Assembly (NCBI GenBank): GCA_963822615.1
Contig: CAWGIM010000001.1
Span: 744,001 to 808,000 of the forward strand
Reading direction: 5' to 3'
DNA from: Trebonia sp963822615
GTDB lineage: Bacteria > Actinomycetota > Actinomycetes > Streptosporangiales > Streptosporangiaceae
DNA: 64,000 nucleotides
The notes beneath the pieces are model-generated. The model was not told the origin of the DNA. It ran no database searches and saw only the letters and a list, made by a program, of their open reading frames with translations. Of this stretch, positions 1-9,365 are shown in pieces (the first letter of the stretch is position 1; every line of letters begins with the position of its first letter). The position numbers and the translations under genes were made by a program.

Positions 1-156
1 CGCCGCGTCGGCGACGATGCCGTCGACCAGGCCGGCCGCGCCTTCCAGCTTGGCGCCGATCCGGTCGAGCAGCGTGCCCGCCCAGTACAGGTAGACCGCC
101 AGGCCCGCGATGAGCGCGACGACGACGATGACCGTCAGGACTACCAGTGCCGTCAT
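1..156 (-). CDS. Small single-helix membrane protein, fifth of five, cut by the window edge
   Basis: At least 52 residues are visible; the C-terminus lies beyond the left edge. The ATG (154-156) overlaps the stop of the preceding gene as ATGA, so translation is probably coupled. Residues about 2-26 form one strongly hydrophobic helix (VVLTVIVVVALIAGLAVYLY). An amphipathic stretch with LLDRIGAKLEGAAGLVDGIV follows, the same plan as the four genes upstream. It is the last visible member of the tail of CODH cluster 1. I recognise no named family. A role in the membrane beside CoxG is inference from position. Confidence 0.7.
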   Translation of the reverse strand, partial: MTALVVLTVIVVVALIAGLAVYLYWAGTLLDRIGAKLEGAAGLVDGIVADAA

Positions 157-428
157 GACCTGACCTTTCCCAGTACCCGGCCGAGGAACAGGTGGTGCTC
201 GAGCCCTTCCGCCAGCACCGCGTCCACCCCGGTGGCGACGTCGCCGATGAGCACCGTGCTGGCGGTGTTGGCCTTGGCCGCGGTCAGCGTGGCGCCGACC
301 GCGTCGACCCGGCCGTCGATCCGCTTGATCAGGTAGATCAGCAGGCTGAGGAGGGCGGCGACGGCCACCACGACCACGAAGCCGACGATGATGACAGACA
401 CCCACAGGGTGTGCTCGGTCGGGTTCAC
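153..428 (-). CDS. Small single-helix membrane protein, fourth of five
   Basis: This protein has 91 residues. The GTG start at 426-428 is chosen because a GGGAGG ribosome-binding site lies six bases upstream; the previous gene stops two bases before it. Residues about 8-33 form one transmembrane helix. A predicted amphipathic helix (LIKRIDGRVDAVGATLTAAK) and a soluble tail to residue 91 follow. The stretch KANTASTVLI resembles RNTAPLAAL in the preceding gene, which suggests the two are paralogues. It belongs to the run of small genes downstream of coxG. Function is unknown. Confidence 0.75.
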   Translation of the reverse strand: MNPTEHTLWVSVIIVGFVVVVAVAALLSLLIYLIKRIDGRVDAVGATLTAAKANTASTVLIGDVATGVDAVLAEGLEHHLFLGRVLGKVRS

Positions 429-430
429 GG

Positions 431-673
431 TTACCCTCCCAGCCGGGTCCGGCCGCGCCTGAGCCCGGCGATGATGACGGTGGCGTGCTCGATGGTGGTC
501 TGCAGCGCGGCCAGCGGGGCCGTGTTGCGGACGGCGCCCTCCAGCGCGGCGTTGATCTTCGGTGCCTCGTCGCCGATCTGCTTGGCCAGCAGCAGGATCG
601 CGGCGAGCAGGGCGACGACGGCGAGCAGGATCACGCCGCCGATGACGTAGCCGATCGTCCAGTCGGTGGTCAT
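431..673 (-). CDS. Small single-helix membrane protein, third of five
   Basis: This protein has 80 residues and starts at ATG 671-673, three bases after the previous stop. The N-terminal helix (residues about 8-30, rich in I, L, V and A) is followed by KQIGDEAPKINAALEGAVRN and a second helical segment with TTIEHATVIIAGL. The tail is basic (LRRGRTRLGG), which fits a cytoplasmic C-terminus. No catalytic motif or cysteine is present. It looks like a membrane-anchored helical adaptor. Function is unknown. Confidence 0.75.
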   Translation of the reverse strand: MTTDWTIGYVIGGVILLAVVALLAAILLLAKQIGDEAPKINAALEGAVRNTAPLAALQTTIEHATVIIAGLRRGRTRLGG

Positions 674-676
674 CGG

Positions 677-904
677 CTAGACCGTTTCGCAGAAGTCGCG
701 GACCGGCTTGAGGTTCGCGTTGACTGAGCTGAGCCGGGCCGGGACGGTGGCGGTGAGCTGGTCCACGAGCTGCACTCCCCCGGTGACTGAGCGGAGGGTG
801 GCGCGGATGGCGCGCAGATGGAGCACGATGCGGATGAGTCCGACGGCGGTGAAGACGATGATCAGGCCGGCCACGGCGATGGTCATCCAGGCTGCTGCTG
901 GCAT
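677..904 (-). CDS. Small single-helix membrane protein, second of five
   Basis: This protein has 75 residues. An AAGGGAG ribosome-binding site lies nine bases before the ATG (902-904). Residues about 5-28 form one transmembrane helix. The segment RIVLHLRAIRATLRSVTGG followed by VQLVDQLTATVP lines up well with the upstream paralogue (RVLAALERIRAAADAILAGG, then VCLVGQLECVP). This is the clearest evidence that the small genes arose by tandem duplication. No known family is recognised. Confidence 0.75.
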   Translation of the reverse strand: MPAAAWMTIAVAGLIIVFTAVGLIRIVLHLRAIRATLRSVTGGVQLVDQLTATVPARLSSVNANLKPVRDFCETV

Positions 905-922
905 TGTTGTCAGCTCCCTTCG

Positions 923-1177
923 CTAGCCGAGCAGTTTCGCGACCGAGCCGGCGTAGCGGACCGCGCCGACCTTGACCGCCTCGATGGTCTGGTCGGTGAC
1001 CGCCAGCCCGCCGGGAACGCATTCGAGCTGGCCGACGAGACAGACCCCGCCGGCCAGGATGGCGTCGGCGGCCGCGCGGATCCGCTCGAGCGCCGCCAGC
1101 ACCCGGTTGAGCAGGTAGATGACCACCGGCAGGATCACCACCAGCAAGACGACGTTGCCGATCCACCACAGCACCAT
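923..1177 (-). CDS. Small single-helix membrane protein, first of five, next to coxG
   Basis: This protein has 84 residues. GAGGAGG lies five bases upstream of the ATG (1175-1177), and the coxG-like gene stops 16 bases before the start. The N-terminal helix spans residues about 3-25 (NVVLLVVILPVVIYLLNRVL). A helical region with ERIRAAADAILAGG and a C-terminal amphipathic region follow. Two cysteines (in GGVCLVGQLEC) are not shared with the other members. The tight spacing places the run in the CODH cluster 1 transcript. Confidence 0.78.
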   Translation of the reverse strand: MVLWWIGNVVLLVVILPVVIYLLNRVLAALERIRAAADAILAGGVCLVGQLECVPGGLAVTDQTIEAVKVGAVRYAGSVAKLLG

Positions 1178-1193
1178 GACGGGCCTCCTCGGG

Positions 1194-1784
1194 CTAGCTC
1201 GCGGCCGGCTGATAGGGCAGGAAGAAGCGGGCGAACACGCGCATCAGCGCCATCCGCGCGGCCCGCAGGGCGATCGTCATGCCCTGGGCCGAGCGGGCGC
1301 CCGCGGCCGCGATCTGCTCGGCGCTCTCCCCGCGTTCCAGCCGCTCGATGCGGTCCTGCATGGCGGCGGAGAAGTCGCGCATCAAGATGGCGGAGACATC
1401 GGAGATCATGCCCCGGCCGTACTGCGCCGCCGCGCCCGATAGCTGCAGGTCCTGGGTGACCGCGACCCGGGTGCCGCGGCCCTTGGCCGACAGGGCCGCG
1501 CTCACGGTCATCGCCGCCTGGCCACGGCCCTTCTCGTCCGCGCCGGACGCGTTGACCACGATCTTCTTGGCCGCCTGGTCCCGTTCGGTGATGTCGGCGG
1601 TGCCGTTGAACCGCATCCGCACCGGGCCCATCCGGATGGCGACCCGGCCCTCGTACTTGTCGTCGCCGAGGTCCTTGGTCAGCTCCGCCCCCGGCAGGCA
1701 GGAGGCGACCTGCGGGATGTCGTCGAAGAAGCGCCACACCTTCTCGACCGGCTCGGCGACCTCGAAGTCGCTGGTGATGATCAC
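1194..1784 (-). CDS. coxG: CoxG-like SRPBCC-fold protein of the CODH cluster
   Basis: This 196-residue protein belongs to the carbon monoxide dehydrogenase subunit G family (SRPBCC fold). The family signature is clear: FEVAEPVEKVWRFFDDI at the N-terminus, then SCLPGAEL and KYEGRVAIRMGPVRMRFNG. A C-terminal extension (residues about 140-196) is helical and ends in a hydrophobic-basic segment (LRAARMALMRVFARFFL). CoxG is known to help CODH associate with the membrane, and this tail could serve that role here. The GTG start overlaps the XdhC stop as GTGA. The five small membrane proteins follow directly. Confidence 0.88.
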   Translation of the reverse strand: MIITSDFEVAEPVEKVWRFFDDIPQVASCLPGAELTKDLGDDKYEGRVAIRMGPVRMRFNGTADITERDQAAKKIVVNASGADEKGRGQAAMTVSAALSAKGRGTRVAVTQDLQLSGAAAQYGRGMISDVSAILMRDFSAAMQDRIERLERGESAEQIAAAGARSAQGMTIALRAARMALMRVFARFFLPYQPAAS

Positions 1785-2722
1785 CGCAGCACCGCCTTCA
1801 GGTAAGCAGCTGGATTCTCCTGGAACGCCTGCCGGCAGCCGGCACAGCAGAAGTAATGGGTGGTGCCCTCGTGCTCGGCCCGCGGCGCGGCCGGATCGGC
1901 CAGCACCGTCATCCCGCACACCGGGTCGACCGCCTCGGCGGGCGCCCGCCCGGTCCGCGGCGCGCGCTGGGCGGGCAGGTCGAGGGCGCCCGCGGCGCGG
2001 AGCTGTACCAGCTCGGCCAGGATGGCCACCGCCATCTCCTCGTGGCTGGTCCGGCCGAGGTCGAGCCCGGCCGGCGCGCGCACCCGGTCGAGCTGGTCCC
2101 GCGGCACGCCCCGCTCGGCCAGGTAGCCGAGCACCGCCTCGCCGCGGCGGCGGGAGGCGACCAGGCCCAGGTAGGCCGGGCGGAGGGCGGCCGCGCGCTC
2201 GATCATGTCCTCGTCGCCGTGTCCCTGGGTGGCGACGAGGACCATGGACCGCTGGGCGGCGCTGCCGGCGGTGAAGTCCTGCGGGCTGACCAGGTCGGTC
2301 TGCCAGCCGAGGGCCCGGGCGAGCTCGGCCAGCGTGTGCGTCATCGGCGAGCTGCCCACGATGACCAGGTGCGGCACCGGGAGCACGGGCTCGATGTAGA
2401 TCTCGAGCGCGCCCTCGCTCTGGCAGGAGATCGGTACCACCGTCATCCCGTCCGGGACGGTGCTGCCGAACTGATCGGGGCTGCCGAGCAGCAGCAGCCG
2501 GGCGGTGCCGTCCGCGATGACCTGCCGGGCCTCGCGGATCACGGCCGGCTCGGCGCAAGCGCCGCCGATCCAGCCGTTCAGCTCGCCGTCGGCGGTGATG
2601 ATGGCCCGCGAGCCCTGCTTGCTCGACGACGGACCCTGCCGCCAGACCACCGTGGCCAGCGCGAACGGCTGGCCACGGCGGGCCAGCTCGGCCATCCGGG
2701 TGAGCACCCCCAGACCGTCCAT
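1781..2722 (-). CDS. XdhC/CoxI-family molybdoenzyme maturation factor with C-terminal YHS domain
   Basis: This protein has 313 residues. Residues 1-75 are the XdhC/CoxI N-terminal domain (FALATVVWRQGPSSSKQGSRA, then GWIGGACAEPAVIREA). Residues about 105-235 are the Rossmann-like C-terminal domain (HLVIVGSSPMTHTLAELARALG; LGLVASRRRGEAVL). XdhC proteins bind and sulfurate molybdenum cofactor and insert it into xanthine dehydrogenase-family enzymes; CoxF and CoxI of CODH clusters belong here. The last 45 residues form a separate YHS domain (VDPVCGMTV, then HYFCCAGCRQAFQENPAAYL), a cysteine-rich metal-binding module. It sits between coxL and coxG, so this CODH is its likely client. Confidence 0.88.
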   Translation of the reverse strand: MDGLGVLTRMAELARRGQPFALATVVWRQGPSSSKQGSRAIITADGELNGWIGGACAEPAVIREARQVIADGTARLLLLGSPDQFGSTVPDGMTVVPISCQSEGALEIYIEPVLPVPHLVIVGSSPMTHTLAELARALGWQTDLVSPQDFTAGSAAQRSMVLVATQGHGDEDMIERAAALRPAYLGLVASRRRGEAVLGYLAERGVPRDQLDRVRAPAGLDLGRTSHEEMAVAILAELVQLRAAGALDLPAQRAPRTGRAPAEAVDPVCGMTVLADPAAPRAEHEGTTHYFCCAGCRQAFQENPAAYLKAVLR

Positions 2723-2730
2723 GCGTCCTC

Positions 2731-5136
<2,406 letters not shown>

Positions 5137-5137
5137 T

Positions 5138-5677
<540 letters not shown>

Positions 5678-5679
5678 GA

Positions 5680-6567
5680 TCAGGCCGCCCTTTCCGATTG
5701 CGCCTCGAGGCTGGCCTCGGTGCCGGCCAGGATGCGCCGCACGAAGACCCGCACGAGCTGCCGCTTGTAGCTGGCGGAGCCGCGGTGGTCGGTGCGCGGC
5801 TGGGCCGCGGCCGCCGCCAGCTCGGCCGCCTCGGCGATGACGTCGGCGGTCAGCCGCTGGCCGACCAGGGCCGCGGCCGCGTCGGTGGCGCCGATGGTGG
5901 AGCCGCCCACGCCGGTCAGCGCGACGCCGGCCCGGGTGACGGTGCCGCCGGTGGTCTCGATCGCGACCGCGGTACCGACGGTGGCGAAGTCACCGACCCG
6001 CCGCTCCAGCTTCAGGTACCCGCCGGCCCGGGTGCCGCGGGCGGGCGGTACCACCGCTTCGACCGCGATCTCGTCGTGCTCCAGCACGTTCTGGAACGGG
6101 CCGGTGACGAAGTCGGCCAGCGGGATCTCCCGGCGCCCGCGCGGCCCGGCGGCGACCACCGAGCCGCCGAGCGCCAGCATGACCGATGCCCAGTCGCCCT
6201 GCGGGTCGGCGTGGCACAGCGACCCCACGAGCGTGCCCCGGTTGCGGACGAGGGGGTCGGCGACCAGCGGCGCCGCCGCCGCCATGGTCGGCTGGGTGTC
6301 CTTGAGCAAGCCGGAGAACTCCAGGTCGGCGTGGCGGCAGAGCGCGCCGATGCGCAGGCTGCCGCCGGCGTCGACGTGGTGGTAGGCCAGGCCGGGCAGG
6401 TCGTTGATGTCGACCAGCAGCTCGGGCGAGGCGAAGCGCAGCTTCATCATCGGCACCAGGCTCTGGCCGCCGGCCAGCACCTTGGCGTAGTCGCCGCCGT
6501 CGCCCAGCAGGCTGATCGCCTCGTCCAGGGAGCGCGGGGCCTCGTAGCGGAACCGGGACGGGAACAT
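5680..6567 (-). CDS. coxM: CODH medium FAD-binding subunit, copy 1
   Basis: This 295-residue protein is the flavoprotein subunit. FAD-binding signatures are AGGQSLVPMMKLRFA (residues about 32-46) and a second glycine-rich stretch at VRNRGTLVGSLCHADP. The C-terminal CO_deh_flav_C domain includes ASYKRQLVRVFVRR. It starts directly after the stop of an 88-residue ORF (TGA then ATG), so the two are co-transcribed. The order M-S-L is typical of form I clusters. Confidence 0.94.
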   Translation of the reverse strand: MFPSRFRYEAPRSLDEAISLLGDGGDYAKVLAGGQSLVPMMKLRFASPELLVDINDLPGLAYHHVDAGGSLRIGALCRHADLEFSGLLKDTQPTMAAAAPLVADPLVRNRGTLVGSLCHADPQGDWASVMLALGGSVVAAGPRGRREIPLADFVTGPFQNVLEHDEIAVEAVVPPARGTRAGGYLKLERRVGDFATVGTAVAIETTGGTVTRAGVALTGVGGSTIGATDAAAALVGQRLTADVIAEAAELAAAAAQPRTDHRGSASYKRQLVRVFVRRILAGTEASLEAQSERAA

Positions 6568-6834
6568 TCAGTCCTCCCGCTGGCTGGGCTGGGCGGGACC
6601 GGGGGCGGACTGCGGGTCGGGGACCGCCAGCGGCCCGGACTCGTAGTCGGGGTCGGGGCGCGGCTCCTGGTGCGGCGGCCAGGGGCCGGGCACCGGCTGC
6701 CCGGCGACCTTGAGGTAGTCCACCAGCTGGGGCCAGGCCCACACGGTGGGGCTTTTGCCCGTCTTGGGGGCGTCCTCGATCAGCTCAAACAGCCGTGGGT
6801 TGTCCTTGCTGTGTCCGTCCGACTCGATCGCCAT
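6568..6834 (-). CDS. Small hypothetical protein leading CODH cluster 1
   Basis: This ORF has 88 residues. Residues 1-45 look like a folded segment (RLFELIEDAPKTGKSPTVWAWPQLVDYLKVAG). Residues 46-88 are proline-rich and probably disordered. There is no good ribosome-binding site before the ATG at 6832-6834, so this may be a short-leader or leaderless start. The stop abuts coxM, which supports a real gene. I recognise no family. CODH cluster 2 has no equivalent. Confidence 0.55.
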   Translation of the reverse strand: MAIESDGHSKDNPRLFELIEDAPKTGKSPTVWAWPQLVDYLKVAGQPVPGPWPPHQEPRPDPDYESGPLAVPDPQSAPGPAQPSQRED

Positions 6835-6912
6835 GCCGCGATCGTGACGCGCGGTTAACCTGGCCGCAACAGCGAAATAAGCTGATCCTTAATCGGCCGC
6901 CGGCGGGCCGGG
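6835..6912 (-). promoter_or_regulatory. Probable promoter region of CODH cluster 1
   Basis: This 78-base gap lies between the LysR gene and the first gene of cluster 1. It is AT-richer than its surroundings. It holds an imperfect inverted repeat ATAAGCTGATCCTTAAT (6877-6893), with the TNA-type half-sites typical of LysR-family boxes, and a GGTTAACC palindrome (6853-6860). It is the natural place for CO-responsive control. Binding by the adjacent LysR protein is inference. Confidence 0.4.
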
Positions 6913-7872
6913 TCAGCTCCAGATGGTGACGTACACCGGGGGCTTGAACCGGGACGGCGGCACGCCCGCGGCCGGCGACCGCATCAGCTGCATCGCCTCC
7001 GGGGTGGTCAGGAACCGGCGCAGCGAGCTGGCGGCGGTGCTGCGGCGCTCGCGCTCGAGCAAGGTCGCGTACCAGCACTCCTCGGCCGGCAGCCCCGGCA
7101 GGTCAACCAGCGACAGCCCGCCCCGGCGGAGCTGGTGCGAGACCAGGTGCTCGATGGCGGGCGCCACCCCGGCCCCGTCGGCGGCGGCCGCCAGGGCGGC
7201 GGTCTGGCTCTGGAACACCCCGATGTTGGCCTCGGGGATCGCGAGCCTGCGCAGCAGGCGGCCGACCTCGCTGCGCGGGTCGGTACCGGACGGGTCGACC
7301 AGCCACCGCCACTGCCGGGCGGGCCCGCGCGGCCGGGCCCGGGCCGCGCTCTCCCCCGGGCCGACGACGACCAGCCGGTACTTGAAGACCGGCTCGCTCA
7401 CCACCGGCAGCTCGTCCTCGCCGGACACGCCGGGCCCGATGGCCACGTCGGCCAGCCGGTTGGCGATCAGCACGCCGAGCTCGTCGGAGGCCGCAACCCC
7501 GCTGGTGACTTCGACCGCCCCGGCGAAGCGGCGGCGGAACGCCTCCATCAGCGGGCCGGCCACGAACTCGGCGAAGGCCGCGGTGGCGACGATGCGCAGT
7601 TGCTCGGGGGCGCCCTGGGCGGCGCGGACGGCGGCGTGCGCCTCCGCCCCGAGCGCGACGATCTGGGACGCGGTGCCGAGCAGCCGGTTGCCGCCCGGCG
7701 TCAGCGTCATCCCCGCCTGGCTGCGGGTGACGAGCTGGTCGCCGAGGTCCTGGCGGAGCGCGGTGATCGCCTGCGACACGGCCGACTCGCTCACCCCCAG
7801 CGCGCTCGCGGCCGCCCGGACCGACCCGAGCCGGGCCACCAGGACGAACGCGTTCAGCTGAGTCAGCGTCAT
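6913..7872 (-). CDS. LysR-type regulator between two CODH clusters (CutR-like)
   Basis: This protein has 319 residues. The N-terminal winged helix-turn-helix spans residues 1-60 (MTLTQLNAFVLVARLGSVRAAASALG, then SESAVSQAITALRQDLG). A type 2 periplasmic-binding-like effector domain follows (LRIVATAAFAEFVAGPLMEAF, then LGVLIANRLADVAIGP). In Mycobacterium sp. JC1 a LysR-type protein, CutR, sits beside the CODH genes and is needed for their expression. The position here, upstream of cluster 1 and divergent from cluster 2, points to the same job for both. What it senses is not visible. Confidence 0.88.
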   Translation of the reverse strand: MTLTQLNAFVLVARLGSVRAAASALGVSESAVSQAITALRQDLGDQLVTRSQAGMTLTPGGNRLLGTASQIVALGAEAHAAVRAAQGAPEQLRIVATAAFAEFVAGPLMEAFRRRFAGAVEVTSGVAASDELGVLIANRLADVAIGPGVSGEDELPVVSEPVFKYRLVVVGPGESAARARPRGPARQWRWLVDPSGTDPRSEVGRLLRRLAIPEANIGVFQSQTAALAAAADGAGVAPAIEHLVSHQLRRGGLSLVDLPGLPAEECWYATLLERERRSTAASSLRRFLTTPEAMQLMRSPAAGVPPSRFKPPVYVTIWS

Positions 7873-7936
7873 TGCCTACTCCACCATAAGCCGCGAGTAT
7901 TGGCCGGAAGGAGCACCAGGCGCGACCGCTGTCCCT

Positions 7937-7957
7937 CCGTACACTCAGAACGTACGG
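7937..7957. promoter_or_regulatory. Candidate LysR operator, CCGTAC-N9-GTACGG
   Basis: A perfect six-base inverted repeat with a nine-base spacer lies in the 138-base divergent gap between the LysR gene and coxM of cluster 2. The centre is about 64 bases upstream of the coxM GTG and about 75 bases upstream of the LysR ATG. That geometry suits a site controlling both directions. No other dyad of this strength is seen in the gap. Confidence 0.5.
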
Positions 7958-8010
7958 CATCGGCGCGGCGCGCGCACCGGACGAGCCGTGCCCGCGGCCG
8001 GGAGGCGGAA

Positions 8011-8892
8011 GTGCAGGTACCGGCGCAGGTCGAGTACGAGCGGGCGACGAGCGTGCCGCACGCGGTGACGCTGCTGTCCAGGTACGCGCCGGGGGCGCGG
8101 ATCCTGGCCGGCGGGCACAGCCTGATCCCGATGATGAAACTGCGGCTGGCCCAGCCCGAGGTGCTGATCGACATCAACGGCATCACCAGCCTGCGCTACA
8201 TCGAGCTGGGCCGGGGAGGCGCCCAGCTCCGCATCGGCGCCCTCGCCCGGCACGCCGACCTGCTGGCGGCGCCGCTCGCGGGCGAGCACTTCACGATCCT
8301 GCATGACGCCGAGCGGGTGATCGCCGACCCGGTGGTCAGGAACTGGGGCACCATCGGCGGGTCGCTCTGCCAGGCCGACCCGTCGGAGGACCTGTCGGCC
8401 GCGTTCGCCGCGCTCAAGGGGTCCATGATCATCGACGGGCCGGGCGGCACCCGGGAGGTGTCCGCCCGGGCGTTCCACACCGGCCCCTACGAGACCGTGG
8501 TCGGCCCGGCCGAGGTGCTGACCGAGATCAGGCTGCCGATCAGGCCGGGAGCCGGCAGCGCGTACCTGAAGGTGACCCGCCGGGCGGGCGACTGGCCGAT
8601 CGGGGCCGCCGGGGCAGCGGTGTGGCTGTCCGGCGGCGTGCTGGCCGACGTCGGCATCGGGCTGACCGCGGTCGGCGCGTCGCACTTCACCGCGGCCGAG
8701 GCCGAGGAGTTCCTGCGCGGCCAGGTGCCGGGCCCGGACGTCTTCGCCCGGGCCGGCCAGATCGCGGCCGAGCACTGCCGCCCGGCCTCCGACCAGCGCG
8801 GGCCGGCCGAGTACAAGCGGCACCTGGTCGGCCAGCTCACCGCGCGGGTGCTGGCCACCGCCACGCGGCGGGCGGGCGGGGAACAACCGTGA
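8011..8892 (+). CDS. coxM: CODH medium FAD-binding subunit, copy 2
   Basis: This protein has 293 residues. The GTG at 8011 is chosen because GGGAGG lies six bases upstream. FAD motifs are AGGHSLIPMMKLRLAQP and VRNWGTIGGSLCQADPSED. The C-terminal domain ends with AEYKRHLVGQLTARV. It is clearly divergent from copy 1 (for example the insertion PLAGEHFTILHDAERVIADP), so this is not a recent duplicate. Its stop overlaps the coxS start as GTGA. Confidence 0.94.
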   Translation: MQVPAQVEYERATSVPHAVTLLSRYAPGARILAGGHSLIPMMKLRLAQPEVLIDINGITSLRYIELGRGGAQLRIGALARHADLLAAPLAGEHFTILHDAERVIADPVVRNWGTIGGSLCQADPSEDLSAAFAALKGSMIIDGPGGTREVSARAFHTGPYETVVGPAEVLTEIRLPIRPGAGSAYLKVTRRAGDWPIGAAGAAVWLSGGVLADVGIGLTAVGASHFTAAEAEEFLRGQVPGPDVFARAGQIAAEHCRPASDQRGPAEYKRHLVGQLTARVLATATRRAGGEQP

Positions 8893-9365
8893 AGATCAGC
8901 ATCACCGTCAACGGGGCCGACTACCCGCGGGTGGTGGAGCCGCGGCTGCTGCTGATCCACTTCCTGCGCGACGAGCTCGGCCTGACCGGCTCGCACTGGG
9001 GCTGCGACACCTCCAACTGCGGTGCCTGCGTGGTGTGGCTGGATGAGGTTCCGGTCAAGTCGTGCACGGTGCTGGCGGTGATGGCCGACGGCCGGCGGGT
9101 CACCACGGTGGAGGGCCTGGCGGCCGGGGACGTGCTCGACCCGGTTCAGCTCTCGTTCGCCGCCTGCCACGGCCTGCAGTGCGGCTTCTGCACCCCGGGG
9201 ATGATGATGACCGCCCGCTGGCTGCTCGACCACCACCCCGACCCGTCCGAGGCCGAGGTCAGGGAGGCGATCTCGGGTCAGCTCTGCCGGTGCACCGGCT
9301 ACGAGAACATCGTCCGGTCGGTGCTGCACGCGGCCAAGAGCGGGGAAAAGCGGGCCAAGCCGTGA
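8889..9365 (+). CDS. coxS: CODH small [2Fe-2S] subunit, copy 2
   Basis: This protein has 158 residues. Both cluster domains are intact: CDTSNCGACVVWLDE with KSC, then QCGFCTPGMMMTARWLL and LCRCTGYENIV. It starts at GTG 8889 within the end of coxM and ends within the start of coxL (GTGA at both joints), so the three subunits are translationally coupled. It lacks the acidic N-terminal extension of copy 1. Confidence 0.95.
   Translation: MKISITVNGADYPRVVEPRLLLIHFLRDELGLTGSHWGCDTSNCGACVVWLDEVPVKSCTVLAVMADGRRVTTVEGLAAGDVLDPVQLSFAACHGLQCGFCTPGMMMTARWLLDHHPDPSEAEVREAISGQLCRCTGYENIVRSVLHAAKSGEKRAKP

Noticed and set aside
153..1169. Long arginine-rich open frame covering the region of the small membrane genes
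   Set aside because: It is a shadow frame. Only its last 91 codons, from the GTG at 428, make a plausible protein with its own ribosome-binding site. The rest overlaps three small genes in a better frame.
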